11,408 bases of DNA from CANHEE01 sp043777755 (GTDB lineage Bacteria; Bacteroidota; Bacteroidia; Chitinophagales; Saprospiraceae): the NCBI GenBank assembly GCA_043777755.1, contig JAYWHK010000102.1, positions 1 through 11,408 on the forward strand, in the 5' to 3' direction. Position numbers and translations under genes: made by a program. The notes beneath the pieces were generated by a model. The model had not been told where the DNA came from, made no database searches, and was given only the letters and a program-made list of their open reading frames with translations. Shown piece after piece: positions 1 through 5,867 of the stretch (positions within the stretch are counted from its first letter, which is position 1; each line of letters starts with the position of its first letter).

Positions 1-587
1 AAAACATTGTCTTTTAAATCGCCAATTGCTTTCGACAATGGAATTTTATTTTCTAATGTTGTAGGATTTGGAAATTCAAATTCAATTCCTAAATCAGTAC
101 GATAACCAACAAAAAAAACTCGTTTTCTATCTTGTGGCACACCGTAATCAGATACATTCAACATTTGAAAAGACAAATTATAACCACATTCACGAAACAT
201 ATTTTTAATATTTTCTAATGCAGGTTTATGTGTATCTAACAACATACCAGATACATTTTCAGCAAGGAAAAATTTAGGTTGTTTGTCAGCAAGAATTCTA
301 ATAAAGTCATAAAATAATTGTCCTCTTTTATCGCCTATTCCTCTCATTGCACCCGCTTCAGACCAACTTTGACAAGGTGGCCCGCCAATAATTCCATCAC
401 ATTCAGGAACTTCATTTGTGGGAATATCAGTAATACTTCGTTTGTCTAAATAAACGCCTTTATGATTTTTTTCGTATGTTTCCCAAATAGATTTATCATA
501 TTCATTTGCCCAAATAACATGAAATCCAGCTTTTGAAAAACCTAAATCTAAACCACCAGCACCAGCGAAAAATGTTACTAATTTCAT
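1..587 (-). CDS. C5-cytosine DNA methyltransferase, HaeIII/NgoPII type (partial, C-terminus off window)
   Basis: This is the modification half of a type II restriction-modification system. It transfers a methyl group from S-adenosylmethionine to carbon 5 of cytosine. The first 195 residues are visible. Motif I is FAGAGGLDLGF (residues 7-17), motif IV is GGPPCQSWS with catalytic Cys72, motif VI is AENV (109-112), and motif VIII is QDRKRVFFVGYR (152-163). The wording around motif IV and the stretch ANEYDKSIW closely resemble M.HaeIII as I remember it, which suggests GGCC as the target. The target recognition domain and motifs IX-X lie off the left edge, so specificity is inferred. The family is usually about 330 residues, so roughly 40% is missing. 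The ATG at 587-585 follows the stop codon of the upstream endonuclease gene after one base, so the two are probably cotranscribed and translationally coupled. Confidence 0.93.
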   Translation of the reverse strand, partial: MKLVTFFAGAGGLDLGFSKAGFHVIWANEYDKSIWETYEKNHKGVYLDKRSITDIPTNEVPECDGIIGGPPCQSWSEAGAMRGIGDKRGQLFYDFIRILADKQPKFFLAENVSGMLLDTHKPALENIKNMFRECGYNLSFQMLNVSDYGVPQDRKRVFFVGYRTDLGIEFEFPNPTTLENKIPLSKAIGDLKDNV

Positions 588-588
588 A

Positions 589-1434
589 TTAATTGACTTT
601 AAAGGTTATTAATTTACAATCCAACAATTGAGCAGGATTATTTGGGCTTTTGATTTGAGTATCTTCAAACGAATAATTTGCTTTTGTAAGATTTTGAAGA
701 GCCATTTTATCAGCAGTTGGGAAAGAATTAAACTTTTCAGTTTTCATCAAACAAAGGACTTGAAACGCTGCATTTGCATCAATTTTATTCAAATACGAGA
801 AGATTTTATGAGGATTTTCAATGTGCCACATTCCACGAATACGCAAATCAGTTACACCCAAAGGATCAACTTTTTTAACTTTACCCAATTCGTTTGTTTC
901 TGTAAATTCAACATTGGGAATTTCAGTAATTCCAGAAGAAATAGTTTTTTTGATTTTTTCGTAAACATCTTTATCCGCAGAAAAACAGTCGCCATATACA
1001 AACCATAAATATTTAATATCAGTATCGTTTGTATGACCAACGATGTAGATAATATCTTTTTCAGTCCAATTTTCACAATTTTTACAAGATTGTGTAAGCA
1101 TTGGGCTATCAGCGAATAGTTTTGCTTTTGGATAAGAGCTATTTAAAGCCAAAGCACTTGTTGGACTTTGCACTTTTTTAGTTTCAATTGCATCGCCATT
1201 ACGAAGAATTATATCAGGTGGGTTATTTTGATTTCCTAAATAAGAAAAGACTTCATTGAATTTTTGTAATCTATCAGTTTCTGACAATTCAAAAGAATTT
1301 GCAAAAATATCTTTTACATAGTTTTCTAAAGCTTCACCAACAGAATTTGCTCTATTTCGACCAGTGTAATAATCTTTGACCTTGATAATCGGATTATCTA
1401 CTATTAATTTTATTGCTTTTAGAAGGTTTGACAT
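589..1434 (-). CDS. Type II restriction endonuclease, NgoPII family (predicted GGCC)
   Basis: This 281-residue protein reads as a full-length NgoPII-type endonuclease, the DNA-cleaving partner of the methyltransferase immediately downstream. Family resemblance (from memory) is strong over the N-terminal DYYTGRNRANSVGEALENYV segment, the FSYLGNQNNPPDIILR segment, ALALNSSYPKAKLFADSPML, and the C-terminal IKSPNNPAQL segment. A PD-(D/E)XK active site is visible: Pro73-Asp74, then Glu84-Thr85-Lys86 within NPPDIILRNGDAIETKK. NgoPII cuts GGCC, which matches the HaeIII-like methyltransferase next to it. The order is nuclease first, methyltransferase second, one base apart. No controller (C) gene was seen. 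No Shine-Dalgarno sequence precedes the ATG, and no clear TAnnTTTG promoter box was found in the 200 bp upstream, which instead holds a decayed methyltransferase remnant. Function is confident from the paired context; cleavage specificity is inferred. Confidence 0.9.
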   Translation of the reverse strand: MSNLLKAIKLIVDNPIIKVKDYYTGRNRANSVGEALENYVKDIFANSFELSETDRLQKFNEVFSYLGNQNNPPDIILRNGDAIETKKVQSPTSALALNSSYPKAKLFADSPMLTQSCKNCENWTEKDIIYIVGHTNDTDIKYLWFVYGDCFSADKDVYEKIKKTISSGITEIPNVEFTETNELGKVKKVDPLGVTDLRIRGMWHIENPHKIFSYLNKIDANAAFQVLCLMKTEKFNSFPTADKMALQNLTKANYSFEDTQIKSPNNPAQLLDCKLITFKVN

Positions 1435-1520
1435 ATTTAGAATTTACATTTTAAAATTAGAAATAAATTTACTGAATTTATACTGACTATATTAATAGTT
1501 TGACAATAAAAACAAACAAA

Positions 1521-1617
1521 ACAGGTAACGCAAATTTTGTTCAGATTATTCAATGCCAGCCTAAATCCACCAATACCTGAAAAGGTCAATTCCTGAAAAA
1601 TTATTATTTTTTATCAT
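1521..1617 (-). pseudogene. Remnant of the 5' end of a C5-cytosine DNA methyltransferase gene
   Basis: This stretch lies 24 bp after the stop of the TdeIII-like endonuclease, on the same strand, where a cognate methyltransferase would be expected. From ATG at 1617-1615 one frame reads MIKNNNFSGIDLF and then runs to a stop. The neighbouring frame, from 1580, reads SGIGGFRLALNNLNKICV. Joined, these give IDLF-SGIGGFRLAL, which is the classic N-terminal S-adenosylmethionine-binding motif I (DLFxGxGG) of C5-cytosine methyltransferases. The break falls in a run of four T (1581-1584 on this strand); restoring two bases there would fuse the frames. Similarity fades after about 1527 and no downstream methyltransferase motif (PPC, ENV) follows, so almost all of the gene is gone. 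The frameshift and the deletion are both visible; the ancestral pairing is inferred. Confidence 0.72.
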
Positions 1618-1641
1618 ATTTAAAGTTTTGTGTTTCAGTTT

Positions 1642-2463
1642 TTATTGCTGTCGCTTAGGTGGTTCTATTTCTAAAAATTCTCTATAAATTCGTTCTTTGT
1701 AGCCTTTTCCTAAGGAATTTATCTCTTTTATAAAATTAGTATAAGTACCTTCTCCTCCTATGAAATCCCAGAATTCATCACCAATAAGCACTGATTTATC
1801 TGTTTGCATATTGAACCAACGCATTGGAAAGCTCCATTTATAATTTTCTTTTTCGTCAAAAGGGTTAGAAACCAAACCATAAAATACGTTTGAAACCTCA
1901 GTTGGCTGCATTGCCAAAAGTTTAAACATTTTCTCTTTGCTCATTTTGCTTTCTTTATCATTTAAAGATAGTTCGTCTAACTCAAAAGCATATTTTTCGC
2001 CAGTTTGTTCATTTTCGATAAAAATATCACACATTACAGCTACTGGAATTAGTTCACCTTTTCCTTCTAAAACATATTTAAGTTCTTTCTCCCAATCTGG
2101 TTTTAGCTTTTCATTGCCTTGCGTACCACGCTCTAAACGATTTAGCGTTTCTTGAATACGACGTAAGCGTTCAATATTTATTGTACCATTAATCGTATGT
2201 CCGACAAGGCATTTTCCATGCGCTTCTGTTGCCACAACTTGTGCTAAATTTTCCCAAACCTTGCCAAAAGGCGTAACAAATCGTCGTTCAAAATGAGAGC
2301 CTTTAAAAATTTCGTCAGGCACTAATGCCGCATAAAGCGGCTTTGTCGCATGGTGCTGTTCCTTCATAAAAGGGTCTTCTTCCAAGACACGCACCATAAC
2401 CCTGTCCATCATTGTTGTGACGACTTTTTTAATTGCTTCGGCTACTCTTTCTTGTTTGCTCAT
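1642..2463 (-). CDS. TdeIII-like type II restriction endonuclease, probably orphan and possibly inactive
   Basis: This 273-residue protein resembles the TdeIII family of type II restriction endonucleases (the family member TdeIII cuts GGNCC). The resemblance is by memory of conserved text: HHATKPLYAALVPDEIFKGS, FERRFVTPFGKVWENLA, LRRIQETLNRLE, the IPVAVMCDI strand and the KWSFPMRWFNM segment. The presumed PD-(D/E)XK core is Asp146 (in CDIFIEN), 14 residues, then Glu161-Leu162-Asp163. The third position is normally Lys, so a catalytic residue appears to be replaced. The frame is otherwise intact and full-length. It begins 43 bp after pyrG ends and may be read through from pyrG. Its expected methyltransferase partner survives only as a remnant just downstream. 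Another nuclease family is possible, but a restriction enzyme fold in this context is likely. Confidence 0.7.
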   Translation of the reverse strand: MSKQERVAEAIKKVVTTMMDRVMVRVLEEDPFMKEQHHATKPLYAALVPDEIFKGSHFERRFVTPFGKVWENLAQVVATEAHGKCLVGHTINGTINIERLRRIQETLNRLERGTQGNEKLKPDWEKELKYVLEGKGELIPVAVMCDIFIENEQTGEKYAFELDELSLNDKESKMSKEKMFKLLAMQPTEVSNVFYGLVSNPFDEKENYKWSFPMRWFNMQTDKSVLIGDEFWDFIGGEGTYTNFIKEINSLGKGYKERIYREFLEIEPPKRQQ

Positions 2464-2506
2464 TTCTTAAACGCTACTTTTACATTTTAAATTTTGACTT
2501 TTAGAA

Positions 2507-4111
2507 TTACACCTTCATTGCCACTTTTACAAAATCCACAAACAACGGGTGCGGATTCTCCACAGTACTTTTCAGCTCAGGGTGAAATTGAACGCCTACA
2601 AACCAAGGGTGATTTTCCAATTCTACGATTTCCACCAAGTTGGTGTCAGGATTAGTTCCTACGATTTTCAAGCCAGCTTTGGTTAAAGTTTCCAAATATT
2701 CGTTATTAAATTCGTAACGGTGGCGATGACGCTCGTTGATGCTTTTTTTCTTGTAAGCCTTGTAAGTATTTGATTTTGTGTCGTTTATGTCACAAACGTA
2801 AGAACCCAAACGCATAGTTCCGCCTTTTGCTTTGATTTTTTTCTGTTCTGACATCAAGTCAATAATCAAATGCTTTGACGAAGGATTTACTTCACTGCTA
2901 CTTGCATTTTCGAGTCCTGCCACATTGCGAGCAAACTCCACGCAAGCGCATTGCATTCCCAAACAAATTCCAAAAAACGGAATGTTATTTTCACGAACAT
3001 ATTGAATCGCACGAAGTTTGCCTTCAATACCTCTTTCTCCAAAGCCAGGCGCAACCAAAACGCCATGAAAACCATTGAAAACTTCTGCGAAATCAGTATT
3101 ACTTTCTAACTTCTCTGAATGAATTGGTACTACTTTTACTTTACACTCATTGACTGCGCCAGCGTGTACAAATGCTTCATAAATAGACTTATACGCATCT
3201 TGTAATTCGTTATATTTTCCGACCAAAGCGATTTTTACCTCTTGCAAAGGGTTTTTTAATTTGCCTAAAAACTCCTTCCATGCACGCAAATCGGGTTCTT
3301 TTCTGTCCATCAAACGAAGTTTGGAAATTACCGTAGTGTCCAATTTTTCTTTCAACATCAAAAGTGGCACATCATAAATTGTTTCAGCATCCATTGCTTC
3401 AATCACTGCACCAACTTCCACATTGCAGAACAACGCTAATTTTCTACGAATATCCATCGTAATAGGATATTCTGTACGACAAACCAAGATGTCGGGTTGA
3501 ATCCCAGCTGTCAAAAGTTCCTTGACGGAGTGTTGCGTTGGCTTCGTTTTGAGTTCTTTTGCAGCACTCAAATAAGGAATCAAGGTCAAGTGAATCACCA
3601 AACAATTGTCACTACCAAGTTCCCAACGGAGCTGACGAAGTGCTTCTAGATAAGGCAAACTCTCAATATCTCCAACAGTTCCGCCCAATTCCGTAATCAC
3701 AATATCGTATTTGTTCGTATTGCCATTGAGCTGAACACAACGCTTGATTTCGTCCGTAATATGTGGAACAACTTGGACTGTTTTTCCCAAATAATCACCT
3801 GCACGTTCCCGTTGAATAACCGTTTGATAAATGCGACCAGTCGTTACATTATTGGCTTGTGAGGTTGGAATATTCAAAAAACGCTCATAATGCCCCAAGT
3901 CAAGGTCAGTTTCAGCACCATCGTCCGTCACATAACATTCGCCATGTTCGTAAGGATTCAGCGTTCCAGGATCAACATTAATGTAGGGATCAAATTTTTG
4001 AATGGTGACAGAAAAGCCCCTTGCTTGAAGGAGTTTTGCCAAAGATGCGGCTACGATGCCTTTTCCCAAAGAAGAAGTTACACCGCCCGTAACAAATATA
4101 TATTTTGTCAT
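2507..4111 (-). CDS. pyrG: CTP synthase (glutamine-hydrolysing)
   Basis: CTP synthase makes CTP from UTP, ATP and glutamine in the cytoplasm, the last step of pyrimidine nucleotide synthesis. The 534-residue protein has the N-terminal synthetase domain, with P-loop GGVTSSLGKG (residues 9-18), DPYINVDPGTLNPYEHGE (41-58) and VTDDGAETDLDLGHYERF (61-78). A C-terminal class I glutamine amidotransferase domain begins near 292, with nucleophile Cys383 in GICLGMQ and the His510/Glu512 pair in FHPE. Length matches the usual 530-550. An in-frame ATG lies 93 bp further upstream at 4204, but MTKYIFVTGG is the normal family start. A TACCTTTG -7 box at 4138-4145 sits between the two ATGs, so 4111 is the supported start. 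It is divergent from pssA and followed on the same strand by the TdeIII-like gene after 43 bp. Confidence 0.98.
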   Translation of the reverse strand: MTKYIFVTGGVTSSLGKGIVAASLAKLLQARGFSVTIQKFDPYINVDPGTLNPYEHGECYVTDDGAETDLDLGHYERFLNIPTSQANNVTTGRIYQTVIQRERAGDYLGKTVQVVPHITDEIKRCVQLNGNTNKYDIVITELGGTVGDIESLPYLEALRQLRWELGSDNCLVIHLTLIPYLSAAKELKTKPTQHSVKELLTAGIQPDILVCRTEYPITMDIRRKLALFCNVEVGAVIEAMDAETIYDVPLLMLKEKLDTTVISKLRLMDRKEPDLRAWKEFLGKLKNPLQEVKIALVGKYNELQDAYKSIYEAFVHAGAVNECKVKVVPIHSEKLESNTDFAEVFNGFHGVLVAPGFGERGIEGKLRAIQYVRENNIPFFGICLGMQCACVEFARNVAGLENASSSEVNPSSKHLIIDLMSEQKKIKAKGGTMRLGSYVCDINDTKSNTYKAYKKKSINERHRHRYEFNNEYLETLTKAGLKIVGTNPDTNLVEIVELENHPWFVGVQFHPELKSTVENPHPLFVDFVKVAMKV

Positions 4112-4137
4112 AGTAAAAAAAGTAGTATTACGGGTCG

Positions 4138-4145
4138 CAAAGGTA
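4138..4145 (-). promoter_or_regulatory. Bacteroidota-type -7 promoter box for pyrG
   Basis: On the minus strand the bases are TACCTTTG, an exact match to the TAnnTTTG -7 element of Bacteroidota primary sigma factor promoters. It lies 26 bp ahead of the pyrG ATG, predicting a short leader of about 20 bases. No convincing -33 TTTG box is seen 19-21 bp further upstream, so the call rests on the -7 box and its position. Confidence 0.6.
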
Positions 4146-4240
4146 GAGATAATATTTTCTTTTGAAGTGTAAAAAAGAAAATTTAATTTTAAAAAATTTT
4201 TCACTACAATGTAATAAGTAGCTGGGCTAAAATAACCGAT

Positions 4241-4327
4241 ATTTTTTCCCTCAGTCGTTGTGAAAAAAACATAAATAACTTCCTTTCAGTCAGATATTTA
4301 CGTCTTTTTTCACAACGACGAAAAAAT
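4241..4327. repeat. Long imperfect inverted repeat between divergent pyrG and pssA
   Basis: GTCGTTGTGAAAAAA at 4254-4268 is perfectly complementary to 4305-4319 (15 bp). Outside it, ATTTTTTC at 4241-4248 pairs with GAAAAAAT at 4320-4327 (8 bp), leaving a 5-base bulge at 4249-4253. The enclosed spacer is 36 bases. The structure occupies most of the space between two oppositely facing -7 boxes. It could be a regulator-binding region, a small folded RNA, or the remnant of a small inverted-repeat element. I see no coding sequence in it. Confidence 0.75.
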
Positions 4328-4375
4328 GTCAATTATTTCTATACGCCTACTTACTATATATATAGTATAATTTTT

Positions 4376-4383
4376 TACCTTTG
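4376..4383 (+). promoter_or_regulatory. Bacteroidota-type -7 promoter box for pssA
   Basis: TACCTTTG, identical to the box facing pyrG on the other strand, lies 86 bp ahead of the pssA start. No -33 TTTG match was found at the usual distance. If used, transcription would begin near 4390 and give a leader of about 80 bases that contains the hairpins described at 4409-4469. Confidence 0.6.
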
Positions 4384-4408
4384 CCCAAAATATCAATATT
4401 AAAAAACT

Positions 4409-4469
4409 AACGTAAGCTGTCACGTTGGTAAGTCCTCCTTCTGGGAGGATTTAGGAGGGCTTCTTTTTT
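4409..4469 (+). promoter_or_regulatory. Attenuator-like leader with mutually exclusive hairpins ahead of pssA
   Basis: A first small hairpin pairs AACGT (4409-4413) with ACGTT (4422-4426). The strand AAGTCCTCC (4430-4438) can then pair either with GGAGGATTT (4444-4452), giving a 9-bp stem with one G-T pair and a 5-base loop, or with GGAGGGCTT (4454-4462), a 9-bp stem with one T-G pair. The second form is followed at once by TTCTTTTTT to position 4469, the base before the pssA ATG, so it resembles an intrinsic terminator. It also buries the AGGAGG sequence (4453-4458), which could act as a ribosome site 11 bases from the start codon. The pairing is seen; regulation is inferred. It could also be a copy of a dispersed repeat. 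Confidence 0.55.
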
Positions 4470-5204
4470 ATGAAACACATACCAAATATTCTTACGCTTG
4501 CAAATTTACTTTGCGGCTGTTGTGCAATTGTCTGTTTTTTGACAGGATTGAATTTAGAAAACTATACACTTGGTTTTTGGTTTTTCTGTGCGGGCTTCAT
4601 TTTTGATGCCGCTGACGGGCCTATTGCTCGAAAATTAGGCGTAAGTTCGCCTCTGGGCAAAGAGTTAGATTCTCTGGCAGATATGGTTTCGTTTGGTGTA
4701 TTGCCAGGCGTGATTTTGTATGTTTTATTGTTGAAATCGTTTGCTTTTGACCCAGAATGGATGAAATACACACACGCACAAGGATTCAATTGGCGAGCAA
4801 TGCCAGCATTTCTGGTTTCTGTTGCAGGAGGTTATCGTTTAGCAAAATTCAATTTGGACACCCGTCAAAGTGATGTTTTTCTTGGATTAGCGACACCAGC
4901 TTGTACGACATTTGTCATAGGTTTATTTTTGATTTTTATTTTTAATACACAAGGTTTGGGCGAAAGTTTAATGAATCCTTATATATTATACAGTATTATT
5001 CCGATTTTAGCCTATTTGCAAATATCCGAATTGCCATTGATGAAATTCCGAATGAGCAGTTACGGCTGGAAAGGCAACGAAGCTCGTTATCTTTTCTTAG
5101 CAACATTAATCATCGGGCTTGTTTTATTTCAAGAAGGTGTATTTGCATTTGGTGTATTTTCTTACATCGTATGTTCGCTGATTGGCAGTTTGATAAAAAA
5201 ATAA
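4470..5204 (+). CDS. pssA: CDP-diacylglycerol--serine O-phosphatidyltransferase (phosphatidylserine synthase)
   Basis: This integral membrane enzyme joins serine to CDP-diacylglycerol, making phosphatidylserine and releasing CMP, the route to phosphatidylethanolamine. The 244-residue protein has the full CDP-alcohol phosphotransferase signature: Asp46, Asp49-Gly50, Ala53-Arg54, Gly63, Asp67 and Asp71, in DAADGPIARKLGVSSPLG and the following KELDSLAD. Several hydrophobic helices surround it (about residues 6-27, 33-48, 72-91, 107-121, 135-157 and 209-240). PNILTLANLLCG at the N-terminus is typical of the bacterial type II PssA subgroup, and the length matches it. The gene diverges from pyrG, whose product CTP feeds CDP-diacylglycerol synthesis. 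The leader carries an attenuator-like structure. No terminator was seen before purS. Confidence 0.93.
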   Translation: MKHIPNILTLANLLCGCCAIVCFLTGLNLENYTLGFWFFCAGFIFDAADGPIARKLGVSSPLGKELDSLADMVSFGVLPGVILYVLLLKSFAFDPEWMKYTHAQGFNWRAMPAFLVSVAGGYRLAKFNLDTRQSDVFLGLATPACTTFVIGLFLIFIFNTQGLGESLMNPYILYSIIPILAYLQISELPLMKFRMSSYGWKGNEARYLFLATLIIGLVLFQEGVFAFGVFSYIVCSLIGSLIKK

Positions 5205-5258
5205 CAAAATACAACATTTAAAACGTTTGGTATTGTTTGTATTTGTTTCTGTAAGGCA

Positions 5259-5294
5259 ACAATTTAACATTCAAACAATTTAACACTCAAACAA
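5259..5294 (+). repeat. Short tandem repeat in the purS leader
   Basis: A 16-base unit, ACAATTTAACAYTCAA, occurs twice in direct succession (5259-5274 and 5275-5290, one base different) and is followed by a further partial ACAA. It ends 15 bp before the purS start codon, so it lies in the promoter or 5' leader. Period 16 is neither a codon multiple nor a recognised operator, and the function is unknown. Confidence 0.7.
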
Positions 5295-5308
5295 AATTTT
5301 TTAAAAAT

Positions 5309-5554
5309 ATGAAATTTACAGCAGAAATTGATGTCATGCCGCACAAAGAACTCCTTGATCCACAAGGAAAAACGGTATTGAAAAACATGAAAAACATTGA
5401 CTTGCACGGTGTTGCAGACATTCGTATCGGCAAGCATATCACTATGACTTTGGAAGCGGACAACGAATCAGATGCCCGAAGCAAAGTAGATACTGCTTGT
5501 AAAAAACTTCTGGTCAATATGATTATGGAGTCTTACGTTTATACATTGAAGTAA
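5309..5554 (+). CDS. purS: Phosphoribosylformylglycinamidine synthase subunit PurS
   Basis: PurS is the small structural subunit that joins PurL and PurQ for the fourth step of purine synthesis, conversion of FGAR to FGAM with glutamine as nitrogen donor. The 81-residue protein has the expected form: the N-terminal strand KFTAEIDVMPHKELLDPQG, then VADIRIGKHITM, and the closing CKKLLVNMIMESYVYTLK. Length fits the family (about 80-85). MKFTAEI at the ATG is the normal family start; there is no Shine-Dalgarno sequence, only an AT-rich leader. purL and purQ are not adjacent, so the complex is encoded in separate places. Upstream is pssA (104-bp gap) and downstream a toxin-antitoxin pair after 63 bp, with no terminator seen. 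Confidence 0.93.
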   Translation: MKFTAEIDVMPHKELLDPQGKTVLKNMKNIDLHGVADIRIGKHITMTLEADNESDARSKVDTACKKLLVNMIMESYVYTLK

Positions 5555-5594
5555 AAATATAAGTTCAGCATTAAAATTATTCAATTTTTTTTTG

Positions 5595-5611
5595 TATTTT
5601 TGTAAAAAATA
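5595..5611 (+). promoter_or_regulatory. -7 promoter box and overlapping palindrome ahead of the antitoxin gene
   Basis: TATTTTTG at 5595-5602 matches the TAnnTTTG -7 element and lies 15 bp ahead of the antitoxin ATG. It is the left arm of a palindrome, TATTTTT-GTA-AAAAATA (5595-5611). An operator overlapping the -7 box is what one expects of a self-repressing toxin-antitoxin operon, but the region is so AT-rich that chance cannot be excluded. Confidence 0.42.
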
Positions 5612-5617
5612 TTAAAA

Positions 5618-5863
5618 ATGAATATAGCAATAGCAAAAGAACGCATAAAAGAGCGTATCTCAGAAGTTGATGAAGAATGGCTTTTAATGAGTATTCAACG
5701 GCTTCTTGGTATGAGCGATAGCGATGAGGCAACTTCTATCGCTCAATATGAATCGTCTTTGACAGCAATGACTAAGAATGATTTGCAGAACCGTGCGTTA
5801 CAATCAGAAAATGACATTAAGCAAGGAAATTTAAGTGATTTGGAAAGCCTTTTAACCATTTAA
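5618..5863 (+). CDS. Putative antitoxin of a RelE/ParE-type toxin-antitoxin module
   Basis: This is an 81-residue acidic, mostly helical protein, called from its position directly before a RelE/ParE-like toxin and from its shape. The C-terminal part, MTKNDLQNRALQSENDIKQGNLSDLESLL, resembles the toxin-neutralising tail common in small Bacteroidota antitoxins (ND-x-RA-x-SE-x-DI-x-x-G). No clear ribbon-helix-helix or Xre-type helix-turn-helix domain is recognisable, so DNA binding is uncertain. The toxin ATG begins 4 bp after the stop, so the two are cotranscribed. The gene contains a perfect 10-bp hairpin at 5712-5721/5736-5745. Confidence 0.75.
   Translation: MNIAIAKERIKERISEVDEEWLLMSIQRLLGMSDSDEATSIAQYESSLTAMTKNDLQNRALQSENDIKQGNLSDLESLLTI
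5712..5745 (+). repeat. Intragenic perfect 10-bp inverted repeat in the antitoxin gene
   Basis: TGAGCGATAG (5712-5721) is perfectly complementary to CTATCGCTCA (5736-5745), with a 14-base loop. It lies inside the antitoxin coding sequence and encodes part of the GMSDSDEATSIAQYE stretch. Such a stem could influence translation or decay of the messenger, but no role is known. Confidence 0.7.
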
Positions 5864-5867
5864 TAAA

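Noticed and set aside
628..1076. Open frames overlapping the NgoPII-like gene on both strands (628-1008 plus, 852-1076 minus)
   Set aside because: Both overlap a full-length recognisable endonuclease and encode nothing recognisable.
1572..1599. Imperfect 16-bp direct repeat (AATnCCTGAAAA) and a small ACCT-GAAA-AGGT hairpin that look like an operator for the restriction operon
   Set aside because: The bases are better explained as the motif I coding remnant of a methyltransferase; repeated TTTTCAGG falls in FSGI codons of the two frames.
1443..2491. 13-bp match TTTACATTTTAAA ahead of both restriction endonuclease genes (1443-1455 and 2479-2491)
   Set aside because: Very low complexity AT sequence, no promoter consensus, and expected by chance at this composition.
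4112..4204. Upstream in-frame extension of pyrG starting at 4204
   Set aside because: It adds 31 residues unlike any CTP synthase start and spans the predicted -7 box at 4138-4145; MTKYIFVTGG at 4111 is the normal start.
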